In this document: piece after piece, positions 47,841 to 55,497 of the stretch
Position numbering within the stretch: position 1 is the stretch's first letter
How the letters are laid out: each line of letters starts with the position of its first letter
Source of the DNA: JAGVLN01 sp964515755
GTDB taxonomy: Bacteria > Pseudomonadota > Alphaproteobacteria > Rickettsiales > JABSSG01
Direction of reading: 5' to 3'
DNA length: 64,000 nt
Assembly (NCBI GenBank): GCA_964515755.1
Contig: CAZEVK010000001.1
Span: 62,001-126,000 of the forward strand
Made by a program: the position numbers and the translations under genes
Notes under the pieces: generated by a model
What the model saw: the letters and a program-made list of their open reading frames with translations, nothing else
Told to the model about the DNA's origin: nothing
Database searches by the model: none

Positions 47841-48437
47841 TTATATCATTCTAGATCCTTTATTGCCTGTAAGAGGGCTATGTTCGGATAATTTTTTACT
47901 AGTTTTTTCTTGTCTAAATACTCCGCGATCAAATGCTCCTTTTAAGTCATTTTTAACTCTAACAAATTCCTTACCAACCTTGCCAAGGGTCTCAGTTTTT
48001 TCATGGCCTGCTAGATCAAGAGCATCTAAATTAGTGCAGCCTTTATCCTTTTCTTACTTTGAATTACGTCCAACTAAATTTTTTGCAGCTTTACTTAAAT
48101 CTTCGAAAAAGCTAGATATAGATTTGCTAATTTTCGGTCTAAGTTCATTGAAAAATTTAGCAACATCAGAAAAAAATTGTGATACAGTTGTATAAACCTC
48201 AACGCTTTTTTATGAACCGCTTCTCATGCATTTGAAGCAAGCTCATTGATAATTCGAGTAAAGCTGTGCGCATTTCTTTGATTTTCAAAAAATTCATCGT
48301 TTAGCTCGCCACCAGCAGCCATAAGTTTATTAAACTGTTTTGCTAGCTTCTTTTACAGCTTCGCCTTTGTCAGTTTTCTCTATCGCACTAACTACCTGCT
48401 CTACTAATTTTTTTTTATCATCAGCTTTTTTTGCCAT
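47841..48437 (-). pseudogene. Array gene 1: broken copy of the three-member helical protein family
   Basis: An ATG at 48437 after GGAGAAG opens MAKKADDKKKLVEQVVSAIE. The frame shifts near 48350 to FNKLMAAGGELNDEFFENQR, then meets TGA at 48224-48226 exactly where the intact copies have Trp (EAW). A second shift near 48205 leads to VEVYTTVSQFFSDVAKFFNE, matching VEVQKALSEFFSDIAKFLRG of copy 3. A TAA follows later (NSK-stop-EKDKG), after which the frame is open to 47841. Two frameshifts and two nonsense codons make this a dead copy. It keeps a leader and a terminator almost identical to those of copy 2. The protein family is not recognised. Confidence 0.75.
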
Positions 48438-48572
48438 AATCTTCTCCTTTAATTATATTTATTGCTACCACAGTTAGAACATCTAAACTATACGATCAAA
48501 AAGTTACACCAAAGTAATTAACAAAAAATTAATAGAAATATAATTTGTGAATAATTATTTATAATCTCAATA
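48438..48572 (-). promoter_or_regulatory. Conserved leader of array gene 1 with inverted repeat
   Basis: About 135 nt aligned base for base with 49705-49838, with roughly ten differences by eye. An inverted repeat spans 48470-48491 (ACAGTTAGA-ACA-TCTAAACTAT on the plus strand), 32 nt before the ATG. Further up is the conserved block AAGTTACACCAAA. It may be an operator or an mRNA hairpin. Confidence 0.6.
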
Positions 48573-49135
48573 AATTGAATTTAAACTTATAATATTTTGA
48601 ACGATACTTTATTGGTTCCGAAGAAATGCCTTGTAATAAAAAAATGCTTTTTAGAACTATGTGAATATCAATAGGCCTTAAATATAAATTTAGAGCAATA
48701 GGAATTTAGTTAATAGTATAAGTAAATAAAATCATGAACTAACAAGAAAATAGTCACTCTATCTTAGAGTTCTAGGACTCAATCCTTATATTAATCTAAA
48801 CCTAGTATTCTTGTTCAGTATATTTTTAAAGAAAATTAATAGTGAGATAAGTACGCGATAGTGAAAAAGATTTAAAATTATATTTTTTAGTCTGAATTAT
48901 AGACTTTCTAAGAATGAGTATAAGAATAAGAGAAATGACACTTAGCATTAAAAGGAAATAATCTTAGCAACGAATATTATATTAGCTTAGAAAGTTTGTT
49001 AAGCCTAAAACCATTGTGCTTGATGCAAAGTTTAATCTAATATAAATCCAATCCTAGTATCCTGGCTAATTTTTTTAAAAGATATCTATTGGTTATAGGT
49101 AATATCTATGTCTAAATTATTTAATGCCAGACAAA
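48573..49135. other. Spacer between array genes 1 and 2
   Basis: 563 AT-rich nt without a supportable gene. Two imperfectly similar stretches occur near 48780-48815 and 49030-49065 (both containing CCTAGTATYCTKG after TCTAAW), possibly the decayed ends of an older duplication unit. Confidence 0.4.
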
Positions 49136-49156
49136 GTGCCAGAGATAATCTGGCAC
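49136..49156 (-). terminator. Terminator of array gene 2
   Basis: GTGCCAGA-GATAA-TCTGGCAC, identical in stem and loop to the element at 47808-47828, placed 14 nt after the stop of the gene at 49171-49704. On the minus strand it is followed by TTTGT, a short T run. Confidence 0.7.
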
Positions 49157-49170
49157 TCAAACCTCGATGA

Positions 49171-49704
49171 TTACTGTCTAGATTTACCTTTATCACGTAT
49201 GTCTGACATTAGTGTATCCCTTGGTGCTTTATACGTTCCTTCACCAGCTTTCACTTTCTTCAAACCTTCCATAACATTTTCCTTTCCCTTCAACTCATCA
49301 AGAACTTTACCCTTATTATCCCTTGCTATGTCTCGCTGTTCAGTTGCCTTTCCACTTAATTCTTGAAAAATATTTGCTATAGACCAATAGATTTTATTTC
49401 CTAAATCCTTAAAAGCTTTAGCAACGTCTTTATAAAGCTTTACTATAGCTTGACCAACTTCAACTCCTTTTTTATTTACTGATTCCCATGCTTCAACAAA
49501 GAATCCTATAATTATATTTTTATTTTTATTTAATTCTTTAGCTTCTTCTGAGTTTAATTCCTTAGAAATTGTAGTTATTACTTGCTCTGCACCTTCTTCA
49601 GCTTTCTTTTTTGTACCGGAATCTAAAGCTGTTGCAGTTTGCTCAATTACTTTTGTTTGCACTTCTTCATCTAAAACTACATTATTACCAGTTCCATCTT
49701 TCAT
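49171..49704 (-). CDS. Array gene 2: unrecognised helical protein
   Basis: 177 residues, highly charged, predicted largely alpha-helical, with no signal peptide or membrane segment. An acidic N-terminus (DEEVQTKVIEQTATALDSG, then KKKAEEGAEQVITTISKEL) precedes the family core FFVEAWESVNKKGVEVGQAI and LYKDVAKAFKDLGNKI, an amphipathic helix pair also present in the copies at 47841-48437 and 50272-50742. The C-terminus is basic. The ribosome site GGGAGAAG precedes the ATG. The core looks somewhat phasin-like (amphipathic, Phe/Ala-rich), but I cannot assign it to any family. It may be a secreted effector or a granule- or membrane-surface protein; both are guesses. Confidence 0.7.
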   Translation of the reverse strand: MKDGTGNNVVLDEEVQTKVIEQTATALDSGTKKKAEEGAEQVITTISKELNSEEAKELNKNKNIIIGFFVEAWESVNKKGVEVGQAIVKLYKDVAKAFKDLGNKIYWSIANIFQELSGKATEQRDIARDNKGKVLDELKGKENVMEGLKKVKAGEGTYKAPRDTLMSDIRDKGKSRQ

Positions 49705-49838
49705 AATCTTCTCCCTTTATTATATTTATTGTTATCACAGTTAGAACATCTAAACTGTACAATCAAAAAGTTACACCAAAATAATTAACAAATAATTAAT
49801 AGAAATATAGTTTGCGAATAATTATTTATAATCTCCTC
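49705..49838 (-). promoter_or_regulatory. Conserved leader of array gene 2 with inverted repeat
   Basis: Nearly identical to 48438-48572. The inverted repeat ACAGTTAGA-ACA-TCTAAACTGT lies at 49737-49758, 32 nt before the ATG; its arms pair except for one bulged A. The block AAGTTACACCAAAATAATTA is shared with all three leaders (with GC for AC in copy 3). Confidence 0.6.
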
Positions 49839-49862
49839 CATTATTTATTTATACGCATTAAA

Positions 49863-49883
49863 GCAGCTGGCACACCCAGCTGC
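49863..49883. repeat. Strong short inverted repeat
   Basis: GCAGCTGG-CACAC-CCAGCTGC: a perfect 8-bp, GC-rich stem with a 5-nt loop in a very AT-rich spacer. No T run follows on either strand, so it is not a clear terminator. Its CTGGCAC core resembles the array terminators and may be a diverged relic. Confidence 0.55.
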
Positions 49884-49911
49884 ATAATAATTATATTAAA
49901 CTAAAATGATT

Positions 49912-50098
49912 AAGAAAAAGTTAATAGTATTAAATTTATAAAAAAGTCCTTTATAAATAATAATTAACATTAGACTATGTGACTAAGCCTAGCTTAAGAT
50001 TAACCCAAACAACTTAAAAATTCTCTCTAAATGATTAAACAGAGATTAATTGTAATCAATTTTATAAAAAAGCTCTTTATTAATAGTAATTAGAATGA
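49912..50098. repeat. Imperfect direct repeat in the spacer between array genes 2 and 3
   Basis: Two copies of about 60 nt (about 49912-49974 and 50031-50098) share ATGATTAA, then TTAAT-GTA, the segment TTTATAAAAAAG, then CTTTAT-AATA and TAATTA. They are separated by about 60 nt. No gene is visible here. The repeat may mark the edges of the tandem duplication. Confidence 0.5.
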
Positions 50099-50237
50099 TA
50101 AAAAGTTTAGGTTCTTTTTAAACTCTAAGAGAGCATCCAAATTTATACATAAATTGGCTAGTTATTGAGCAACATCTACTTCTGGCATAGCATTTTCATA
50201 CCTACCTAGTGCAAATTATTTATTACTATTAATTAGA

Positions 50238-50264
50238 AAAGTGCCATGTAAATATTGGCACTTT
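50238..50264 (-). terminator. Terminator of array gene 3
   Basis: AAAGTGCCA (50238-50246), loop of 9, TGGCACTTT (50256-50264): a perfect 9-bp stem followed on the minus strand by further T (TCTAATT). It lies 8 nt after the stop at 50272 and keeps the GTGCCA core of the other two terminators. Confidence 0.7.
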
Positions 50265-50271
50265 ATTAACA

Positions 50272-50742
50272 TTATCTGGTTTTACCTGGAGTATTCTGCG
50301 ATTCCTGCATAAGACGCTCTACATACGTTCTTCCTTCACTAGTTTTAGGGCTATCTTTATCCGGACCTACTTGCATGTTTTTTGGATCTAAACTTGTACT
50401 ACCCTTAGCAACATCATTTCTATAAGTAGAGATATCTTTACTTAGTGTTTCAAAAAATTCTAATACAGATTGATTGATTTTTGTTCCTTGCCCTCTTAGA
50501 AATTTGGCAATATCGGAAAAAAATTCTGATAAAGCTTTTTGAACCTCAACGCCCGCCTCGTTAACCTTTTTCCATGCTTCGCCAGCTAATTCCATAACAT
50601 TAGTCAAAATTTCCTCGATATCTTCAGGTTGTAACCCTTCCGCCCAATCTACATCTTCAAAACAATTTGATGACCACCATATAAAATAATCTTCATCTCC
50701 ATCTAAAGCATTGGCCCAGTCAGCAAAATCAAATTCAAACAT
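50272..50742 (-). CDS. Array gene 3: unrecognised helical protein
   Basis: 156 residues. An acidic, Trp-rich N-terminus (ADWANALDGDEDYFIWWSSN and VDWAEGLQPEDIEEIL) unlike copies 1 and 2 is followed by the shared core MELAGEAWKKVNEAGVEVQK and ALSEFFSDIAKFLRGQGTKI, then VLEFFETLSKDISTYRND. The C-terminus is polar and disordered-looking, rich in Ser, Lys and Pro. No signal peptide or membrane helix. The conserved core with a variable N-terminus suggests a shared scaffold carrying different targeting or partner-binding ends (inference). Function unknown. Confidence 0.7.
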   Translation of the reverse strand: MFEFDFADWANALDGDEDYFIWWSSNCFEDVDWAEGLQPEDIEEILTNVMELAGEAWKKVNEAGVEVQKALSEFFSDIAKFLRGQGTKINQSVLEFFETLSKDISTYRNDVAKGSTSLDPKNMQVGPDKDSPKTSEGRTYVERLMQESQNTPGKTR

Positions 50743-50768
50743 AATTTTCCCTTTACTATCTTATACTC

Positions 50769-50789
50769 ACATTTAGAACATCTAAATGT
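50769..50789 (-). promoter_or_regulatory. Inverted repeat in leader of array gene 3
   Basis: ACATTTAGA-ACA-TCTAAATGT, a perfect 9-bp inverted repeat with the same centre (AGA-ACA-TCT) as in leaders 1 and 2 but changed arms. The change G to T on one side is matched by C to A on the other. It is 26 nt before the ATG at 50742, with AGTTACGCCAAAATAATTA further upstream. Confidence 0.6.
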
Positions 50790-50905
50790 GCAAAAAACAA
50801 GTTACGCCAAAATAATTAATAAAAGATTAATAAAATAAAGATTTTTGAATAATAATCGAAGACAAACTCATAAATTTAAAGTTTATCGCAATTAAATTTT
50901 ATTGA

Positions 50906-52129
50906 TTATAATTTTAAGTCTTTTCTAATATTACTAGCAATAACCATACCTATGGGAAACCATAAAATAAGCCATAATGGAGACGGAGATTTAACTAATT
51001 GGCTATGATCAGTTATCCCTGAAATTAATCCAAATATTAAAAGTAAAAAAACCATTATCATCTTAGCTTCGCCTAATAAAGCCATCTTAGTAGCTATAAA
51101 TAAACTTTTACCCACTAGGTACAAGAAAAATATACCACCAAAAACACCAATATGAAAAAATGTTGCTAGATAAATATTATGAGGGTTATAAGCTTCTGGT
51201 GACTGCACAAGAGGTGTTAAACGTGCCTGCATACCATTTCCAAATAATGGATGCTCAATAATTCTATTTATAGCATCTTCCCATAACTTAAATCTATAAG
51301 AATCTCCTCTCGAAATTAGAGATCTAAAATAATCATATATAATATCTTGCAATGGATATAAGGTGACAATTATCAAAGCCAACACGCACATAAGTATTAC
51401 TGCTTTATAAAACATACTAGTAAATGACTTAGAATACAAAGCCGCACCAACTCCAATAGAAAAAATGTATGCAAAAATTGGTGTACGGCTTGCAGTAAGT
51501 AATATCATAAATCCTATAATTACTATTGTTGCTATACATATTGCTTTCTGCTTTAAGTAAGCTGAACTATTATAAATATATAAAGATAAGATTCCTGCAA
51601 TTCCATAAGTGAATGATCCTAATATTTGATTTGAGGCACGACCTATTGGAGAAAGCCTCGGGTCTGTTTGTGGATAAAAATAGTAGAATATCAGGGAAAT
51701 TATTGCGCATACTCCAGCCAATATAATAAATATAAAGAAAAATCTATGAATAAAATCCTTATCCGCATAAACAAAAAAAGTAATTGTAGAAATTAGAAAT
51801 ACTACCGTTACTAATGTATTACCAATGGTTTTGGATAAACCATAATAGCCTTGAGTAAGAAATAATGCATGAAAAATTATATAACAAAACAATACCAAAT
51901 AAAATTTTACCATAGGATTATTCATAATATGTATAATTTTATCTGTGTTATAAATTACAAAAAAAATAAAAGCTGGTAGCAGTATTCCATAAAATGAAAA
52001 TGTAGTAACAAATGCAGCTGATACAGGGTATTGCACTAAGATATAAAAAATATAACTAATAAAAAATACTTTAGATGATTCTTTACTATATTTAGTTATA
52101 AAATTAATATGTTTTTGTAAGCCAAGCAT
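50906..52129 (-). CDS. O-antigen ligase-like membrane protein (Wzy_C/WaaL family)
   Basis: 407 residues with about eleven hydrophobic helices. The periplasmic loop near residues 265-310 has SRGDSYRFKLWEDAINRIIE, HPLFGNGMQARLTPLV and the conserved NPHNIYLATFFHIGVFGG, the Wzy_C (PF04932) pattern. The family includes WaaL ligases and Wzy polymerases; without a cluster the two cannot be told apart. It overlaps the upstream glycosyltransferase by 26 nt, so both probably act in LPS O-chain or surface glycan assembly. Confidence 0.86.
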   Translation of the reverse strand: MLGLQKHINFITKYSKESSKVFFISYIFYILVQYPVSAAFVTTFSFYGILLPAFIFFVIYNTDKIIHIMNNPMVKFYLVLFCYIIFHALFLTQGYYGLSKTIGNTLVTVVFLISTITFFVYADKDFIHRFFFIFIILAGVCAIISLIFYYFYPQTDPRLSPIGRASNQILGSFTYGIAGILSLYIYNSSAYLKQKAICIATIVIIGFMILLTASRTPIFAYIFSIGVGAALYSKSFTSMFYKAVILMCVLALIIVTLYPLQDIIYDYFRSLISRGDSYRFKLWEDAINRIIEHPLFGNGMQARLTPLVQSPEAYNPHNIYLATFFHIGVFGGIFFLYLVGKSLFIATKMALLGEAKMIMVFLLLIFGLISGITDHSQLVKSPSPLWLILWFPIGMVIASNIRKDLKL

Positions 52130-53171
52130 AACTTTCTGTCAATTCTAGTCTAAATGTTATTTCTAAAATATATTTCGCAACTAATTTTTCGTTTAATTGC
52201 TGATGTGATTTTTTCCAACCGGCATAAGCAATTTTTTTTCGCTCTTCATCATGATTTTTAAAATAAATAACTTTCTCTAGAAGTTCTTCTTTGCTATCGA
52301 AAAACACAAGCTCTTTATCTTCTTTGAATAGATCTTCAAGCCTATTTCCTCTTTTTGCTAATGTAAGCAATCCACTTCCCATATAGTGCGAAATACGATC
52401 AGATGAGTATAAATATAATTCTTCAGCGCTAGCAATAGGACTATCTACAAATGCACGCTCAACACTAATGTTTATTCCCATACGAGATTTTTCTATTTCT
52501 TTATAATACTGAGCATTTAACAATTCCGGTTTACTGTTAATACCATGATAATCAACTTTTACTTTTCCAGTTTGTTCTAAATATATTGGAAAGGTAAATC
52601 TTGGATCACCAGGATATGAAAATCCTCCCCCCGAGCGCATTGCCCAAAATATATCATTAGGTTGATCACTTCTTTCGTGACAACGTGGCCATTCCATAGA
52701 GCTATCAATAGGATTAGGAATATAACTAACCAATCCTTTTGGTTGACTAAATTTTTTTAAAATATCGCCACCGGTAGTAATAAAAGTAGCATCCATATAA
52801 GGTGATTTAGAATTTATCTGGACAATATTATTTGGGCGAAACACTGGATCGACATTAAACTGCGCCATTTTGACCTTAGGCAATATATTTTTAACCTTAA
52901 TTATAGACTCAACATTAATAATATCAGCATGACCAAAGAGAATTAGCTCTGGCGCAAAATTATAACACGTATCTACAAAGGCATTGTTACAATGACGCTT
53001 ACCTAACTTCAAAGAACCAAATATATTAGATGACCTAGATATATCACGATCACTAAAAAAATATACATTATGGCCATTTCGTATTAATCCATTCAATATT
53101 TTACGTCCTACATCATAATATCGACTACCATTGTGTTTATAATTACCGTTACCAACATATAAAATTTGCAT
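52104..53171 (-). CDS. CgeB-like glycosyltransferase
   Basis: 355 residues of a GT-B type enzyme. N-terminal MQILYVGNGNYKHNGSRYYD and LIRNGHNVYFFSDRD. The C-terminal nucleotide-sugar half has ISVERAFVDSPIASAEELYL and SSDRISHYMGSGLLTLAKRG, then LEDLFKEDKELVFFDSKEEL and YAGWKKSHQQ, the pattern of the CgeB/DUF3880-glycosyltransferase group. The sugar donor is unknown. It overlaps the O-antigen ligase-like gene, which supports a role in surface polysaccharide. Confidence 0.82.
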   Translation of the reverse strand: MQILYVGNGNYKHNGSRYYDVGRKILNGLIRNGHNVYFFSDRDISRSSNIFGSLKLGKRHCNNAFVDTCYNFAPELILFGHADIINVESIIKVKNILPKVKMAQFNVDPVFRPNNIVQINSKSPYMDATFITTGGDILKKFSQPKGLVSYIPNPIDSSMEWPRCHERSDQPNDIFWAMRSGGGFSYPGDPRFTFPIYLEQTGKVKVDYHGINSKPELLNAQYYKEIEKSRMGINISVERAFVDSPIASAEELYLYSSDRISHYMGSGLLTLAKRGNRLEDLFKEDKELVFFDSKEELLEKVIYFKNHDEERKKIAYAGWKKSHQQLNEKLVAKYILEITFRLELTESYAWLTKTY

Positions 53172-53186
53172 TTTACTATACCAATC

Positions 53187-54161
53187 TCAAAGCTTCATTA
53201 GATTAATTAATTGAGCTATATCATCTGGTAAAGGAGCAGTAAATTCAAGGTTTTTTTTCGTAATAGGATGAGTAAACTTAATAAAGGTCGAGTGCAAAGC
53301 CTGTCTTTTAAAATTCTGTAAATAATCTTGTACTTCTTGACTAAAAGCTTTGGTTTTTTTATGACGTATATTACCATATTCTTGATCACCAATTATCGGA
53401 TAACCATTATGACTAAAATGCACTCTAATCTGATGAGTACGACCAGTTTCAAGGTTGCATTTAATAACAGCTACCAAACCCTTAGATAAAATCTCTAATA
53501 CCTCATAATGAGTTACTGCAGTTTTACCACCAATAGCAATAACTGCCATTTTTGTGCGATCCTTATCACTGCGACTAATATTATATTTAATAGTTCCCGA
53601 GAGTGGTTTAGGCACGCCAAATGTTATAGCCGTATACTGCCTACATAATTCCCGATTTTGTATTTGTAAGGCTAAAGAAGTATGAGTTATATCATTTTTT
53701 GCTACTACCATCACACCACTAGTATTTTTATCTAACCGATGAACAATACCAGGACGCAAATGTTCTGCTCCAATAGTAGAAAGATTTTTTCCACAATGAG
53801 CTAATAAAGCATTAACTAAGGTATTGGAGTTATTACCTGCTCCTGGATGAGTAGTTAGGCCAGCTTGTTTATTTACCACAATCAAATCATCATCTTCATA
53901 TAATATATCTAAAGGAATATCATTAGGAAATAAGTGTGAAGGAGAAGGTTCAGGTATAATAATGTCATACACATCATGTTCTTTAACCTTGTACGCACAA
54001 TCATGCACTTGACCATTTTTTGTTGTAACTGACCCACTTATAATAAGGTTTTGAATTTTACTTCGCGAAAGATTTGGAAGTAATTCAGCCATAAACTTAT
54101 CTACTCTCATATTGACATGTAGATGATCGACCGTCAGAGTATATTTCATTTGATCGTTCAT
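53187..54161 (-). CDS. rluD: 23S rRNA pseudouridine synthase RluD
   Basis: 324 residues. An N-terminal S4 domain (RVDKFMAELLPNLSRSKIQN) is followed by the RluA-type catalytic domain: IVVNKQAGLTTHPGAGN, the active-site Asp in IVHRLDKNTSGVMVVAKN, and LETGRTHQIRVHFSHNGYP. It modifies uridines in helix 69 of 23S rRNA. RluD rather than RluC is favoured by HPGAG and the length, but not proven. Confidence 0.92.
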   Translation of the reverse strand: MNDQMKYTLTVDHLHVNMRVDKFMAELLPNLSRSKIQNLIISGSVTTKNGQVHDCAYKVKEHDVYDIIIPEPSPSHLFPNDIPLDILYEDDDLIVVNKQAGLTTHPGAGNNSNTLVNALLAHCGKNLSTIGAEHLRPGIVHRLDKNTSGVMVVAKNDITHTSLALQIQNRELCRQYTAITFGVPKPLSGTIKYNISRSDKDRTKMAVIAIGGKTAVTHYEVLEILSKGLVAVIKCNLETGRTHQIRVHFSHNGYPIIGDQEYGNIRHKKTKAFSQEVQDYLQNFKRQALHSTFIKFTHPITKKNLEFTAPLPDDIAQLINLMKL

Positions 54162-54235
54162 CGAAGGCCACCTATATAATTAATTGCCAAATAACAGTAA
54201 TTCTTTTATCGTACTAAAAAACACTATATAACTTA

Positions 54236-55021
54236 ATGATGCTAAAACCAATCGATATTAAAATATTAAAATGGTATAAAGAAATGGGAGTAGATGAAAT
54301 CCATTCAAATAAGACTCGTAACTATGGTAAGAAAGAAAAAGTGTCTATACAAATAGAGAAAGCTCCAGAGCTAGAAATTGTAGTAAAAAAATACACCCCA
54401 CCTAAAGAAGCAGCCTTGTTAGCGCGTAAACTTGCTGATCAATGCCAAACAATTGAACAATTATATGAAATAGTAACTAACTTTGAAGGATGCTTGTTAA
54501 AGAAAACAGCAACCAATACAGTTTTTGCTGATGGTAATCCAAATTCTGAGATTATACTAATCGGAGAAGCACCAGGAGCAAATGAAGACCTGAAAGGAAT
54601 TCCATTTTGTGGTGATAGTGGAAAATTATTAGATAATATTATAAAGTCAGTAGGACTAGATCGTACCAACACCTATATTACCAACACTATTTTCTGGAGA
54701 CCTCCAGGAAATAGACGCCCTAGCGAAGAAGAAGTTGAAATTTGTTTGCCATTTGTAGAAAAACATATTGCATTGATAAATCCAAAATTAATAGTTTTGG
54801 TGGGCGGCACTGCTTCTTTTGCATTATTTGGAGACCTAGGCCCGATCACTAAACAAAGACAAAAAATATTGCAATATACTAACCAATATCTAGAAAAACC
54901 AATTGCTTCGACAGTAATTTTTCATCCATCTTATTTACTACGACAACCTTCGCAAAAAAAGCTTGCTTGGTATGATATGCTAAAAATCAAGAAATTTTTA
55001 GAAACTAATAATACTCAATAG
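54236..55021 (+). CDS. Family 4 uracil-DNA glycosylase
   Basis: 261 residues. The C-terminal 180 form the UDG fold: ILIGEAPGANEDLKGIPFCG (motif A), ITNTIFWRPPGNRRPSEEEV and motif B FHPSYLLRQPS. The GEAPG motif and long N-terminal extension (residues 1-80) fit the iron-sulphur family 4 seen in alphaproteobacteria. The expected Cys residues are present in part (DQCQTIEQL, EGCLLKK). It removes uracil from DNA to start base-excision repair. It is divergent from rluD. Confidence 0.9.
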   Translation: MMLKPIDIKILKWYKEMGVDEIHSNKTRNYGKKEKVSIQIEKAPELEIVVKKYTPPKEAALLARKLADQCQTIEQLYEIVTNFEGCLLKKTATNTVFADGNPNSEIILIGEAPGANEDLKGIPFCGDSGKLLDNIIKSVGLDRTNTYITNTIFWRPPGNRRPSEEEVEICLPFVEKHIALINPKLIVLVGGTASFALFGDLGPITKQRQKILQYTNQYLEKPIASTVIFHPSYLLRQPSQKKLAWYDMLKIKKFLETNNTQ

Positions 55022-55045
55022 AGTATTAAACACACTGTAACTTTA

Positions 55046-55476
55046 TCAATTACTTTTAATTATCTCAAGTAGTTTTTTAAGTCGCCAGTCAAATTCAGAA
55101 TGATAATTTCTAACAAATAAACTATCTTTTTCTAATTCATGGTCGGAAGGATTCATAAATTCATATCTATGAAACCCATATAAATTTTCTCCTACCTTTT
55201 CAGTCCAAACACTAACATCATGCTCCAATCATCATCTTCAAGAATATGATAACGATCTTTTCTATGGGAAAGACTCTCACCATCACGATATAAATTCCAC
55301 AATATATTAGAATTAAATTTTGAATCTTTAATCTCACTACTAAAGCTATTATGTTCTAGAAAACCCTTTATTTTATTTTCTTCAACAAGAAATGAGGCAG
55401 CACTTAGAAAAAATCTTTGAAGCCCTAATGGTAATTTTGCAATTATTCTTTTAATAACGCTTAATATACGTAACAT
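55046..55476 (-). pseudogene. Unrecognised small protein gene split by one frameshift
   Basis: Two overlapping minus-strand frames read as one protein of about 143 residues. The first (from ATG 55476) runs MLRILSVIKRIIAKLPLGLQ to HILEDDDWS, then goes off frame. From about 55226 the second frame continues EHDVSVWTEKVGENLYGFHR to the stop at 55046. A single-base change near 55222-55230 would restore it. An amphipathic or weakly hydrophobic N-terminus is followed by a polar, aromatic-rich domain. No family is recognised. It lies between ppdK and the UDG gene. Confidence 0.6.
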
Positions 55477-55497
55477 ACAGATATTAATTAAATAAAC

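Noticed and set aside
47863..48195. Plus-strand 110-codon frame
   Set aside because: It is antisense to array copy 1, whose minus-strand frames match the paralogues at 49171 and 50272.
48224..48226. TGA at a conserved Trp position as a sign of an altered genetic code
   Set aside because: It occurs in a copy that also has frameshifts and a TAA, and no housekeeping gene in the window shows internal TGA. Decay explains it.
49171..50742. Assignment of the array proteins as phasins (polyester granule proteins)
   Set aside because: The amphipathic core is only vaguely similar, and no polyhydroxyalkanoate genes are nearby.
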